DNA from: Christiangramia crocea
Lineage (GTDB): Bacteria > Bacteroidota > Bacteroidia > Flavobacteriales > Flavobacteriaceae
DNA: 64,000 bases
Assembly (NCBI RefSeq): GCF_022410465.1
Contig: NZ_JAJSON010000020.1
Location: 62,001 to 126,000 of the forward strand
Direction of reading: 5' to 3'
The notes beneath the pieces are model-generated. The model had not been told where the DNA came from. It saw nothing but the letters and a program-made list of their open reading frames with translations, and ran no database searches. Positions 44,056 through 53,565 of this stretch are shown piece by piece. Both the position numbers and the translations under genes were made by a program. Every line of letters begins with the position of its first letter. Positions within the stretch are counted from its first letter, which is position 1.

Positions 44056-45381
44056 ATGAAAAAATCCGGCCTAGATGTCTACCTGTTACTTCCCATCAAA
44101 AATTTTATTGAAAAACAAACCTCGGTTGGTATAAGCCTGATTATATCAACAGTTCTGGCTATTGGAATTGCGAATTCACCTCTCTCTAGTTATTACCATG
44201 AATTCTGGAAACAGGAAATATACATAGGACTCAATGAGTTTATGATCAGGAAAAATCTGCTTCACTGGATTAACGATGGGCTCATGTCTATGTTCTTTTT
44301 TCTGATAGGCCTCGAACTCAAAAAAGAGATCATGCATGGGGAACTCTCCAGTCTAAGAAGAGCTGTTTTACCGATAGCCGCAGCGATAGGAGGTATGTTA
44401 TTCCCGGCTCTCATCTACTTTTTCTTCAATTCCGGTACCGACTCCATTTCGGGATGGGGTATCCCCATGGCTACAGATATAGCTTTTGCCCTGGGAATTC
44501 TGTACCTGTTGAACGATAAGGTCCCGGTCTCTTTAAAAATATTCCTTACCGCAATCGCAATTGCCGATGATATGGGAGCCGTACTGGTAATCGCCTTCTT
44601 TTATACCGAACAGATCTCTCTACAAAGTCTGGGAATAGGCTTATTCTTTCTTCTTGTGCTGCTTGGGGCCAATTACATTGGGATAAGGAATAATCTGTTC
44701 TATGCGGTAATGGGAATCGGGGGACTCTGGCTGGCGATAATGCTTTCAGGAATACATGCCACAATAGCAGCAGTACTGGCTGCCTTCGCTATTCCTACCA
44801 GCAAAAGAATAAACACACCTGTCTTTCTCAGAAAAGTAAAACTCCTCTCCTACCACATAAAAACCCAGCTTAAAAAACCTTCCAAGAAAGCGAGGCAAAG
44901 CCAGGAAGAGATCACTGAAACCATAGGTAAATTCTCCCTCCTCACACAGGATGCCACTCCTCCACTTCAGCGACTTGAAAATGCATTACATCCTTTTGTA
45001 AGCTTCGTGGTGTTACCATTATTTGCTTTCGCCAATGCAGGGGTGAGCTTTACAGCAGAATCTTTTTCATATTTCCTAAGGCCAGTAAGTCTTGGAATCC
45101 TTCTGGGATTAATTCTGGGAAAATTCTTCGGGATTGTATTATTTACACGCCTTATGGTAGCCTTAAAAATATCCAGGCTTCCCAAAAAAGTACACTGGAA
45201 GCATATTTACGGTGTAGGCCTTCTGGGAGCGATAGGATTTACAATGTCACTTTTTATAACCGAACTGGCCTTTGATAGTGAAACCTACCTGGATCAGGCT
45301 AAAATCGGTATTTTTTCAGCTTCCTTACTAGCAGGAATAATTGGTTTTTTTTATCTGAAATATGCCAAACTTACATCCTAA
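44056..45381 (+). CDS. nhaA: Na+/H+ antiporter NhaA
   Basis: A 441-residue protein with about 12 membrane helices. The helix 4 region GWGIPMATDIAFALGIL and the helix 5 region TAIAIADDMGAVLVIAFFY, with the paired aspartates (ADD) that bind Na+/Li+, identify NhaA. It exports sodium in exchange for protons and sets pH and salt tolerance, as expected in a marine organism. The middle contains an extended soluble loop (LSYHIKTQLKKPSKKARQSQ). The 289-base spacer 43767-44055 upstream shows no promoter match and no recognised riboswitch. It converges on der. Confidence 0.94.
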   Translation: MKKSGLDVYLLLPIKNFIEKQTSVGISLIISTVLAIGIANSPLSSYYHEFWKQEIYIGLNEFMIRKNLLHWINDGLMSMFFFLIGLELKKEIMHGELSSLRRAVLPIAAAIGGMLFPALIYFFFNSGTDSISGWGIPMATDIAFALGILYLLNDKVPVSLKIFLTAIAIADDMGAVLVIAFFYTEQISLQSLGIGLFFLLVLLGANYIGIRNNLFYAVMGIGGLWLAIMLSGIHATIAAVLAAFAIPTSKRINTPVFLRKVKLLSYHIKTQLKKPSKKARQSQEEITETIGKFSLLTQDATPPLQRLENALHPFVSFVVLPLFAFANAGVSFTAESFSYFLRPVSLGILLGLILGKFFGIVLFTRLMVALKISRLPKKVHWKHIYGVGLLGAIGFTMSLFITELAFDSETYLDQAKIGIFSASLLAGIIGFFYLKYAKLTS

Positions 45382-45519
45382 AAAACTGCTATTCTGTCTT
45401 ACTGAACTCCCGGTGAAGCTGAACATTAGATAACTTGCAAAAAGATATATCCTTCTGCTTCGGTTTCTCGCGACAAAGTGTTTTAAGACCTGTCCGGATA
45501 GGAATAAAGATAATCTAAA

Positions 45520-46824
45520 CTATTTTTTTCTAAAATAAATGGTCACAGGAACACCCTGAAAGTCAAATTCCTGCCTTAGTTTATTTTCTATAAATCTTTT
45601 ATAAGGATCACGCACATACTGTGGTAGATTACAGAAAAATGCAAACTGAGGATGCGGAGTTGGGAGTTGAGTACAGTATTTTATCTTAACATATTTACCC
45701 TTGTAGGCCGGGGGTGGATTCTTTTCTATAATAGGCAACATCACGTCATTTAATTGACGGGTTTTTATCTTACGACTCCGGTTTTCAAAAACTTTTACGG
45801 CCGTTTCTATTGCCTTAAAAACGCGCTGTTTGGTCAATACTGATATAAAAACAATCGGTACGTCAGTAAAAGGCTCTATTTCTCTTCGGATCATCGCTTC
45901 ATAATCCTTCATAGTATTGGTTTCCTTATCTACCAGGTCCCATTTATTCACCAGGATTACGATACCCTTATGATTTCGCTGAGCCAGCCAGAAGATATTT
46001 TGCACCTGTCCGTCGAAACCACGCGTAGCATCCAGAACAAGCAAACAAACATCACAATTTTCAATAGCCCTAACCGAACGCATTACCGAGTAAAATTCCA
46101 GGTTCTCTTTTACCTTGGATTTTCTTCTGATCCCCGCAGTATCTACAAGATTAAATTCAAATCCGAACCTGTTATAGCGGGTGTCCATGGAATCCCTGGT
46201 AGTTCCGGCAATATCGGTGACTATATATCGATCCTCACCAATCAGGGCATTGATAAAGGAGGATTTCCCTGCATTAGGCCTTCCTACCACAGCAAACCTT
46301 GGCAGTTCGGTCTCTTCTTCGGCTTCAACTTCCGGCAGGGCTTCAATAAGTGCATCCAGAAGATCACCTGTTCCGCTTCCGTTCGTACTCGCAATCGGGA
46401 AATATTCACCCAGGCCAAGCGAGTAGAATTCAACAGCGTTCTCCAGTCTCTTGTTATTGTCAACCTTATTAACGACAAGCAACACAGGCTTTTTAACTTT
46501 TCGAAGGAGATTGGCAATTTCCTCATCCATCGGGGTAACGCCAGATTCAACATCTACCATAAAGATGATAGCATCGGCCTCATCAATTGCCAGCTCTACC
46601 TGTTTATCAATTTCAGCTTCAAAGATATCATCACTGCCTTTTACATAGCCGCCGGTATCGATAAGCGAAAACTTTTGGCCATTCCAGTCAGATTTTCCAT
46701 AGTGTCTGTCACGGGTCACCCCGCTAACCGAATCTACGATCGCTTCGCGACGCTGGATAAGGCGGTTAAAAAAAGTTGATTTACCCACATTAGGTCTACC
46801 TACAATGGCAACGATATTACCCAT
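45520..46824 (-). CDS. der: Ribosome assembly GTPase Der (EngA)
   Basis: A 434-residue protein with two G domains in tandem, the hallmark of Der: [12 protein letters not shown] with DTGGYV and NKVDNN in the first half, and [12 protein letters not shown] with DTAGIRRK and NKWDLV in the second. A C-terminal KH-like domain follows ([15 protein letters not shown]). Der acts in maturation of the 50S ribosomal subunit. A TAATTTTG -7-like box is seen on the minus strand at 46854-46847, without a spaced -33 box. Its neighbour on the same strand is era. Confidence 0.96.
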   Translation of the reverse strand: MGNIVAIVGRPNVGKSTFFNRLIQRREAIVDSVSGVTRDRHYGKSDWNGQKFSLIDTGGYVKGSDDIFEAEIDKQVELAIDEADAIIFMVDVESGVTPMDEEIANLLRKVKKPVLLVVNKVDNNKRLENAVEFYSLGLGEYFPIASTNGSGTGDLLDALIEALPEVEAEEETELPRFAVVGRPNAGKSSFINALIGEDRYIVTDIAGTTRDSMDTRYNRFGFEFNLVDTAGIRRKSKVKENLEFYSVMRSVRAIENCDVCLLVLDATRGFDGQVQNIFWLAQRNHKGIVILVNKWDLVDKETNTMKDYEAMIRREIEPFTDVPIVFISVLTKQRVFKAIETAVKVFENRSRKIKTRQLNDVMLPIIEKNPPPAYKGKYVKIKYCTQLPTPHPQFAFFCNLPQYVRDPYKRFIENKLRQEFDFQGVPVTIYFRKK

Positions 46825-46899
46825 AATTAAAATTGATTTCAGGGAGCAAAATTAATGGTTTTAAACCAATTAAAAGCTCACTGCGTTAAGCTGAAAAGA

Positions 46900-47787
46900 T
46901 TATTTTTTATCTGTGTACCCGAATCTACGAAGCTGATTGGAATCACTCCGCCAGTTTTTATTGACTTTAACATAGAGTTCCAGATGCACCTGTTTTCCGA
47001 AGAATTTCTCAAGATCCTGTCTGGCTTCCACCCCCACTCTTTTAAGAGCCGAACCTTTATGCCCGATGATGATCCCCTTTTGCGTATCACGTTCAACCAT
47101 GATCACGCTACGCATCCTTATGATATCTTCCTCTTCGAAAAATTCACTGGTATCGATCTCCACGCTATATGGGATCTCCTTTTTATAATGCATAAGGATC
47201 TTTTCACGAATGATCTCATTCACAAAGAATCTCTCAGGTTTATCGGTAAGGGTATCTTTAGGATAAAAAGCAGGGGATTCAGGTAGCAATTCCACAATTC
47301 GGTTAAAAACTTCCGAAATATTGAACCCTTCAAGAGCAGAAACAGGATGTATCTCAGCATTTGGCACCTTTTCCTGCCAGTAGCTCACCTGCTCTTCCAG
47401 TTGCTCCTGGTTGGATTTATCGATCTTATTCAATAACAATAGAACCGGGACTTCCGAATTTCTGATTTTGTTAAAAAAGGCTTCATCCTTTAAAGCCATT
47501 TCGCCAATTTCCACAATATAGATAAGCACATCGGCATCTTCAAAGGCAGATTTCACAAAATCCATCATGGATTCCTGTAGTTCGTAGGCGGGTTTAATGA
47601 TTCCCGGCGTATCGCTTAATATCACCTGAAAATCCTCTCCGTTGACTATTCCCAGTATCCTGTGACGTGTGGTTTGTGCCTTCGAGGTAATTATAGATAA
47701 TCTCTCACCCACAAAAGCATTCATAAGGGTAGATTTTCCAACATTAGGATTCCCTATAATATTCACAAAACCAGCCTTATGTGCCAT
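46900..47787 (-). CDS. era: Ribosome maturation GTPase Era
   Basis: A 295-residue protein with one G domain (GNPNVGKSTLMNAF, SDTPGII, LNKID) and a C-terminal KH domain (KGIIIGHKGSALKRVGVEARQDLEKFFGKQVHLELYVKV) that binds the 3' end of 16S rRNA. Era helps 30S assembly. The minus-strand region before it has TTG-N23-TATTTTTG (47847-47814), a possible promoter about 20 bases from the predicted transcript start to the ATG. It precedes der by 75 bases, so the two assembly GTPases may be cotranscribed. Confidence 0.95.
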   Translation of the reverse strand: MAHKAGFVNIIGNPNVGKSTLMNAFVGERLSIITSKAQTTRHRILGIVNGEDFQVILSDTPGIIKPAYELQESMMDFVKSAFEDADVLIYIVEIGEMALKDEAFFNKIRNSEVPVLLLLNKIDKSNQEQLEEQVSYWQEKVPNAEIHPVSALEGFNISEVFNRIVELLPESPAFYPKDTLTDKPERFFVNEIIREKILMHYKKEIPYSVEIDTSEFFEEEDIIRMRSVIMVERDTQKGIIIGHKGSALKRVGVEARQDLEKFFGKQVHLELYVKVNKNWRSDSNQLRRFGYTDKK

Positions 47788-47973
47788 AACTCTTCTTCAT
47801 TCGTTTGAGACCACAAAAATAGGAAGTTAAAAGCGAGCATGCGACAAATCTTCCGGCAAATTTCAAAATATCATAGAAATGATTTAATTTTAATACAGAA
47901 TCTCGTTCCGGGAACTCTAAATCAAGTCCCATTCTATCCCCCAGTTCTGCCTCATCAAATTACTAATTGAGTT

Positions 47974-49128
47974 ATGCAGAATGAAAATAAAAAAATCATA
48001 GAGGATCTTCTTACCAGTGCCGGGATCAGTATTAATGGCAACCGAAATTGGGACATTCGTGTTTTTAATGAAGAATTCTACCGGCGAATTCTAAGGGATG
48101 GTTCACTTGGTCTTGGAGAATCTTATATGGAAGGCTGGTGGGATTGCCCACGGCTGGATGAGTTTATACACCGCCTTTTTGAAGCCGACCTTGAAAAACA
48201 GATCCGCAAAAACCTCAGGCTGAAGTGGCAGGTTCTCAAAGCCAGGATTTTTAATATGCAATCCATCAAAAAAGCCCGGAAATCCATTTCCAGGCATTAT
48301 GATATTGGCAACAACCTATTCACAGAGATGCTGGACCCACTAATGGTATATTCCTGTGGCTACTGGCACGAGACCAATAACCTGGCCCGGGCGCAGGAAA
48401 ACAAACTTGGGCTAATCTGCCAGAAATTAGACCTGAAACCAGGCCAAAAAGTACTGGATATTGGTTGCGGCTGGGGAGGCTTTTCTTATTATGCCGCGAA
48501 GCATTACGACGTACAGGTTGTGGGTATCACTATCTCTAAGGAACAACAGAAAATCGCACTGGAGAGATGTGAAAATCTTCCTGTTGAAATCCGTTTACAG
48601 GATTACCGTGAGCTCGACGAGAAATTTGACCGGATTGTTTCTGTTGGAATGCTTGAACATGTGGGCCATAAGAATCATTCTTCCTTTATGAAAGTTATAA
48701 ATCGCAATCTGAAGGATGAAGGAATCTGTCTGTTGCATTTTATTGGAGGGAACGAAAGCCGCTACACCACCGATGCATGGATAGATAAATATATCTTCCC
48801 ACAGGGGCTGATACCGTCTATCACCCAAATAGGAAAAGCTATGGGCAACGATATGATACTTCAGGATCTGCACAATTTCGGATTGTATTATGATAAAACG
48901 CTAATGGCATGGCATGAAAATTTCAAGGAAGCATGGCCGCGCCTAAAGGAATACTACAATAATTTCTTTTACAAGATGTGGGAATTCTACCTCTGCTCAT
49001 CAGCTGCAGCATTCAGGGCGCAAAGACTGAACCTGTGGCAACTGGTTATTACCAAAAGAGAATTTCCCCACATTTACCATTCAGTAAGACCTAAGCATTT
49101 AACAACAAAAGAGCTGATAAATGGCTAA
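47974..49128 (+). CDS. cfa: Cyclopropane-fatty-acyl-phospholipid synthase family methyltransferase
   Basis: A 384-residue SAM-dependent enzyme. The N-terminal region (DGSLGLGESYMEGWWDCPRLDEF) and the SAM site VLDIGCGWGGFSYYAAKHY match CFA synthases, which add a methylene group to double bonds of membrane phospholipid fatty acids. FDRIVSVGMLEHVGHKNHSSFM and TLMAWHENFKEAWPRLKEYYNNFF are further family segments. No signal peptide; it works at the inner face of the membrane. It stands alone between the divergent era gene and sulP. Confidence 0.93.
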   Translation: MQNENKKIIEDLLTSAGISINGNRNWDIRVFNEEFYRRILRDGSLGLGESYMEGWWDCPRLDEFIHRLFEADLEKQIRKNLRLKWQVLKARIFNMQSIKKARKSISRHYDIGNNLFTEMLDPLMVYSCGYWHETNNLARAQENKLGLICQKLDLKPGQKVLDIGCGWGGFSYYAAKHYDVQVVGITISKEQQKIALERCENLPVEIRLQDYRELDEKFDRIVSVGMLEHVGHKNHSSFMKVINRNLKDEGICLLHFIGGNESRYTTDAWIDKYIFPQGLIPSITQIGKAMGNDMILQDLHNFGLYYDKTLMAWHENFKEAWPRLKEYYNNFFYKMWEFYLCSSAAAFRAQRLNLWQLVITKREFPHIYHSVRPKHLTTKELING

Positions 49129-49225
49129 AATTATAAATTATGGATTTTGAAAATTTAAAACTCTACAATTATAAAGGCTTGAAAATCAAAATATCATAAA
49201 AATTCAAATCTAACATGGGCAGAAG

Positions 49226-49255
49226 TTGTGCTTCTGTTTTTAATGACTATTTTTG
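49226..49255 (+). promoter_or_regulatory. Bacteroidetes-type promoter of the sulP gene
   Basis: TTG (49226-49228), 19 bases and TATTTTTG (49248-49255) match the consensus, with the predicted start about 33 bases before the ATG at 49295. The TTG lies in the loop of a 6-bp hairpin (CAGAAG/CTTCTG, 49220-49236) followed by five T, which may weakly end the cfa transcript, so terminator and promoter overlap. Confidence 0.7.
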
Positions 49256-49294
49256 CCGGCTCTTAAAGCAAGCTGAAAAAGCAAAGATATTGTC

Positions 49295-50836
49295 ATGAAA
49301 AAAGTCCTGAATCTCTTCGATTTTTCCCAGAAAATCAATTACAAAACTGAAATCCTGGCTGGTCTAACAGTAGCCCTGGCACTTATACCGGAAGCAGTTG
49401 CCTTTGCCATGATCGCAAAATTATCACCCTTAACCGGACTGTATGCTGCTTTTGTGATGGGATTGATAACTGCAATTCTAGGGGGGCGTCCCGGAATGAT
49501 CTCCGGAGCGACGGGAGCGGTAGCTGTTGTGATCGTAGGGCTATCAATATCACACGGACCAGAATACATATTCGCTACCGTGGTACTTGCAGGAATCCTG
49601 CAGATACTGGCAGGGGTCTTCAGGCTTGGAAAACTGATCCGGCTTGTACCTCATTCCGTCATTTTTGGTTTCGTGAACGGTCTGGCAATCATTATTTTCA
49701 TGTCGCAGCTTGCTCAGTTCAAAACGGTAAATGCTGAAGGAGAAATGGTCTGGATGACTGGCCCTCCATTCTATATTTTTCTGGGACTCGTACTTATAAC
49801 CATGTTTATCATATGGGGGCTCCCAAAGCTTACCAAGGTATTCCCTTCATCTCTTGCAGCGATCCTTGCCATCTTCGGAATTGTAGTTGCATTAGGAATT
49901 GATACTAAAAGCGTAGGTGATATGGCCTCTATCAATGGTGGTTTTCCTCCTTTCCATATCCCGATGGTACCTGTGAATTTTGAAACTCTTTCACTCATTT
50001 TCCCATATGCCCTGATAATGGCCGGAGTTGGCCTTATTGAAAGTTTACTTACCCTGAATATCGTAGACGAGATTACCGAAACCAGGGGAAGCGGAAATAA
50101 GGAATGCGTTGCCCAGGGAACGGCAAATATCTTTTCCGGTTTTTTCTCGGGAATGGGAGGCTGTGCCATGCTTGGACAAAGTCTAATTAATATTTCATCT
50201 GGCGCGAGAGCCAGGTTATCTGGAATAACAGCAGCCGTCATGCTACTGGTTTTTATAATGTTTGGTGCCGACCTTATCGAAAAGCTGCCTATGGCAGCAC
50301 TTACCGGAGTGATGGTTATGGTTGCTGTAGGAACCTTTGAGTGGGCAAGCCTTAAGACCTTCAATAAAATGCCAAAATCTGATGTGATCGTTATGGTACT
50401 GGTAACCGCAGTAACGGTAATCCTTCACAATCTGGCTCTTGCTGTGCTTGTAGGTGTGATAATCTCTGCTCTGGTTTTTGCCTGGGATAACGCTAAAAGA
50501 ATCCGGGCAAGAAAGAGCATAGATGAGAACGGAGTAAAACATTACGAGATCTATGGTCCGCTTTTCTTCGGATCCACTACAGCATTCAATAGTAAATTTG
50601 ATGTAATTAATGATCCCGATGAAGTTATCATCGATTTTTCAGAAAGCCGTGTGGTTGACATGTCTGGAATCGAAGCCCTGAACAAACTTACTGAAAGATA
50701 CCTGAAGCAAGGAAAAACCCTTCACTTAAGGCATCTGAGCCCCGATTGTCGTAAACTGCTGGATAATGCCGATAAGATCATTGACGTGAATATTCTGGAA
50801 GATCCAACTTATAAAGTCGTTACCGACAAAATTTAG
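49295..50836 (+). CDS. SulP family inorganic anion transporter with STAS domain
   Basis: A 513-residue protein with about 11-12 membrane segments. It starts with AGLTVALALIPEAVAFAMIA, the SulP signature region, and has GGRPGMISGATGAVAVVIVG and SGFFSGMGGCAMLGQSLINISSGARARLSG. A cytoplasmic STAS domain occupies the last 100 residues (EVIIDFSESRVVDMSGIEALNKLTERY). SulP proteins carry sulfate, bicarbonate, C4-dicarboxylates or other anions; the substrate is open. Its end lies 9 bases from the converging VOC gene. Confidence 0.92.
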   Translation: MKKVLNLFDFSQKINYKTEILAGLTVALALIPEAVAFAMIAKLSPLTGLYAAFVMGLITAILGGRPGMISGATGAVAVVIVGLSISHGPEYIFATVVLAGILQILAGVFRLGKLIRLVPHSVIFGFVNGLAIIIFMSQLAQFKTVNAEGEMVWMTGPPFYIFLGLVLITMFIIWGLPKLTKVFPSSLAAILAIFGIVVALGIDTKSVGDMASINGGFPPFHIPMVPVNFETLSLIFPYALIMAGVGLIESLLTLNIVDEITETRGSGNKECVAQGTANIFSGFFSGMGGCAMLGQSLINISSGARARLSGITAAVMLLVFIMFGADLIEKLPMAALTGVMVMVAVGTFEWASLKTFNKMPKSDVIVMVLVTAVTVILHNLALAVLVGVIISALVFAWDNAKRIRARKSIDENGVKHYEIYGPLFFGSTTAFNSKFDVINDPDEVIIDFSESRVVDMSGIEALNKLTERYLKQGKTLHLRHLSPDCRKLLDNADKIIDVNILEDPTYKVVTDKI

Positions 50837-50845
50837 CATTCAGGC

Positions 50846-51292
50846 TTATAACCTGTTATTATTCACTTCTATCCAGTATCCATCGGGATCCTGAAGATAG
50901 ATCTGTTTTATCCCGTCAGGACGGGTGTTGGTAGTTCCCTTTTCTCCCGGCCAGTTCTCAAAATGGATATTCCTTGATTCCAGAAATTCCATAAAAGCTC
51001 CAAGATCATCGGTGCTAAGGGCTAGGTGAAACCCTTTATTCTTTTCTGGAGCTTCTTCACTTTCTATAAGATGGATCTGAACCTTATTACTCAACTCAAA
51101 CCAGCGAATATGATCACCTAGTCCACCATTGGGTATTTCCTTAAGACCAAAAATTTCCTGATAGAAATCTGCCGAAACAGCAACATCCTTTACCATTAGT
51201 GCATCGTGATCTTTTTTTAAATTAAATGGATTTTGAGCCGATGATAAGGTCATAACTAAAATTGTAATTATTGAAAGATAAAAGCTTTTCAT
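50846..51292 (-). CDS. Secreted VOC (glyoxalase/bleomycin-resistance) fold protein
   Basis: A 148-residue protein with a signal peptide (MKSFYLSIITILVMTLSSAQ), unusual for this usually cytosolic superfamily. The mature part has the paired beta-alpha-beta-beta-beta modules of VOC proteins: HDALMVKDVAVSADFYQEIFGLKEIP, HIRWFELSNKVQIHLIE, FHLALSTDDLGAFMEFLE and QIYLQDPDGYWIEVNN. A metal site from His (near KDHDALMV) and the late Glu (YWIEV) is plausible. The substrate is unknown. It stands alone on the minus strand. Confidence 0.85.
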   Translation of the reverse strand: MKSFYLSIITILVMTLSSAQNPFNLKKDHDALMVKDVAVSADFYQEIFGLKEIPNGGLGDHIRWFELSNKVQIHLIESEEAPEKNKGFHLALSTDDLGAFMEFLESRNIHFENWPGEKGTTNTRPDGIKQIYLQDPDGYWIEVNNNRL

Positions 51293-51523
51293 TTTATAAA
51301 ATATTGAGTTAAGATATAAAGTTTTTTTGTCTTAAATATCAACGCAAACCCGCAATTGTTATATAAGTTCAATTCCGCAGAGCATCACCCTCCAGTTTTC
51401 ATTTCATTATAAGCCTTTAAAGGCTTGCTAAAATTACCGGATAACTTTTAAACATTACTTAAAATATACCACTGGCACGTTTAATATTCCTAACTTTCAA
51501 ATGCCAAATTAAATGAATGCAAT

Positions 51524-52972
51524 ATGTCTGCACTCGCTGAAGACCAATTTGAAAATATATTATCCATTGAGAATAAATGCACCCGTCTAAATCTCAACGA
51601 GAATATATATGGGACTTTCGCTGAGATAGGGGCGGGACAGGAAACCGTGAGGCATTTTTTCAGGGCCAGAAATCCAAAAGGCACCATTGCCAAAACCCTG
51701 AGCGCCTACGATAAGGATTTTAGCGATGCCATCTATGGCCTGGATCCGCAAAACCGTTATGTAACCGAACCCAGGCTTAAAAGCATGCTAAAATATGAGA
51801 CCGGGCTCATTGAGCAACGTATCTCAAGAGTTAAACATCCCGAGAAACTGTTCTTCAGTTACGCTAATACAGTGGCGACCATAGACTGGGCAAAAAAATA
51901 CAAAGGTCATGGCTGGCTGGGAATCCGTTTTCAGAAAAAGCCAAAACAGGAATATAGCGAGATCATTCTGCATGTACAGCTGCACGAGAATAGCGCGTCG
52001 CACCAGCAGATAAGCCTTGGCGTCATGGGAACCAACCTTATTTATGCCGCCTTCTATCAGAGCGATGATCCTATGCACGTAATGCGCCATCTTTATGACC
52101 ATCTTGACAGCGACAAGATCGAGATCGACTCGATTAATTTTAACGGACCGGTTTTCGAAAATGTAGATAATAGGCTTATGAGCCTTCATTTGGTAAGGGA
52201 AGGGATCACCGATGCGGTAATGTTTGCTGAAGACGGTAACAACATCCTGCCGGCGAATGCTCTTTATAAGAAAAATATCCTGACCCTTAGAGGTAGCTTC
52301 AGACCGGTAACCAATCTGAATCTGGACATGTTCAAGACCTCCAGAAAACTATTTTTAAAGGAAAAAAATGTCAGGAAAGAAAATACGGTCATCATCTTTG
52401 AAATGACCCTTAATAACCTTAAGGCTGAAGGCGAGATCGATGAAAAGGATTTTTTAGATCGTGCCGATCTTTTATGCGCCTCGGGACAAACTGTGATGAT
52501 CTCCAGCTTCCAGGAATATTATAAAGTCGTGGAATATTTTGCCCAGCATACTAAAGAACAACTTGGCCTGGTACTGGGAGTTGACAACTTACAGGACATT
52601 TTTAATGAGAAATACTACCGAAGCCTTAGTGGTGGTATACTGGAAGCATTTGGCAAACTTTTCTTCAAGAAACTCAAGGTCTACCTCTACCCGATCCTTG
52701 ATGAAGAAACCGGGGAAATAATCAATAGTAAGAATTTAAAAGTGCACCCACGTTTAAAGGAACTTTACAAATTTTTTGTTGATAATGACAGGGTGGTAGA
52801 TATTGAAGATTACGATAAAGAAGCATTAAAGATACCCCCTCGCAAAGTATATGAAATGATTCGTGAAGGTGATAAAAACTGGGAATCTATGGTCCCCGGA
52901 CTTACCGCGAAAATGATCAAAGAGAAGAAGCTTTTTCAGAAAAACCCACCTAAAGAATCTCCAGAAACCTGA
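51524..52972 (+). CDS. Conserved soluble protein of unknown function, 482 residues
   Basis: A long, well-composed frame with no signal peptide or membrane segment. Recurrent features are GTFAEIGAGQETVRHFFRARNPKGTIAKT near the start, SFRPVTNLNLDMF at mid-length, DRADLLCASGQTVMISSFQEYYKVVEYF after it, and IPPRKVYEMIREGDKNWESMVPG near the end. The GAGQE and SFRP stretches look conserved, but I cannot match them to a named family. The gene lies alone before a SPOUT methyltransferase gene on the opposite strand, so context gives no role. The upstream spacer 51293-51523 holds only a 16-bp palindrome (51411-51426). Confidence 0.75.
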   Translation: MSALAEDQFENILSIENKCTRLNLNENIYGTFAEIGAGQETVRHFFRARNPKGTIAKTLSAYDKDFSDAIYGLDPQNRYVTEPRLKSMLKYETGLIEQRISRVKHPEKLFFSYANTVATIDWAKKYKGHGWLGIRFQKKPKQEYSEIILHVQLHENSASHQQISLGVMGTNLIYAAFYQSDDPMHVMRHLYDHLDSDKIEIDSINFNGPVFENVDNRLMSLHLVREGITDAVMFAEDGNNILPANALYKKNILTLRGSFRPVTNLNLDMFKTSRKLFLKEKNVRKENTVIIFEMTLNNLKAEGEIDEKDFLDRADLLCASGQTVMISSFQEYYKVVEYFAQHTKEQLGLVLGVDNLQDIFNEKYYRSLSGGILEAFGKLFFKKLKVYLYPILDEETGEIINSKNLKVHPRLKELYKFFVDNDRVVDIEDYDKEALKIPPRKVYEMIREGDKNWESMVPGLTAKMIKEKKLFQKNPPKESPET

Positions 52973-52975
52973 TGA

Positions 52976-53440
52976 TCAGGTGGAAAATTCATTTTTTAAT
53001 CCACGATCGTACATTACAATACTTCCCGCAACCGAGACATTCAGACTCAGAGTAGACTTGAATTTTACCAGATAATGTGCTTTCTCAATCGCTGCATTGG
53101 AAAGGCCGTGATCTTCAGCTCCAAGCAGATAAACACATCTCCTTGGATGTTTAAAGGTTTCCAGAGGCTCTGAGTTTTCGGTAAGCTCTACTCCTACCAG
53201 CATGGCTCCTTTAGGCAGATGATCGTAGAAATCCTCGAAAGTCTCATAATGAAAATAAGGCATTGCTCCCACCGCTTTATGAGTGTCACAGGCCTGCTTC
53301 GCATACCGATTACCAATGGTGAAAATGAAACTGGCCCCCATATTTTGAGCAGAACGCCATAAAACTCCAAGATTTTCAGGAGTTTTTCCATTCTGAATTC
53401 CTATTCCAAAAAATCCCTGTTCAAGGTTATCTATCTTCAT
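52976..53440 (-). CDS. SPOUT superfamily RNA methyltransferase (TrmH/SpoU-type)
   Basis: A 154-residue protein. The knot region motifs are present: GIGIQNGKTPENLGVLWRSAQNMGASFIFTIG at the start, RRCVYLLGAEDHGLSNAAIEKAHYLVKF (motif 2) and LSLNVSVAGSIVMYDRGL (motif 3). It lacks an N-terminal substrate-binding extension and is a minimal SPOUT protein. It probably methylates the 2'-O position of tRNA or rRNA using SAM; the exact target is not visible. Its stop is 3 bases from the stop of the conserved-unknown gene. Confidence 0.9.
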   Translation of the reverse strand: MKIDNLEQGFFGIGIQNGKTPENLGVLWRSAQNMGASFIFTIGNRYAKQACDTHKAVGAMPYFHYETFEDFYDHLPKGAMLVGVELTENSEPLETFKHPRRCVYLLGAEDHGLSNAAIEKAHYLVKFKSTLSLNVSVAGSIVMYDRGLKNEFST

Positions 53441-53565
53441 GCTTCAAAAATAAGCATCATCCAGGAATATAGGTAAATCACCTTTATTTTCTTAACATTC
53501 AACGAATAATACCCTAAATATCAAAAACTTATGATATTTTAGAAAGACTAATCAACCTATTAATT

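Noticed and set aside
45970-46779. Plus-strand frame of 269 residues opposite der
   Set aside because: It is antisense to the two clear GTPase domains of Der, with no recognisable motif; long shadow frames are common in such regions.
46855-47286. Plus-strand frame of 143 residues opposite era
   Set aside because: It lies almost wholly antisense to era, whose G and KH domains are unambiguous; it is a shadow frame.
51411-51426. Perfect 16-bp palindrome AAGCCTTTAAAGGCTT
   Set aside because: Short and AT-rich, without a neighbouring regulator or a second copy seen; chance occurrence cannot be excluded.
53445-53452. TATTTTTG on the minus strand before the SPOUT methyltransferase gene
   Set aside because: The predicted transcript start would fall on the start codon itself and no -33 box is present.
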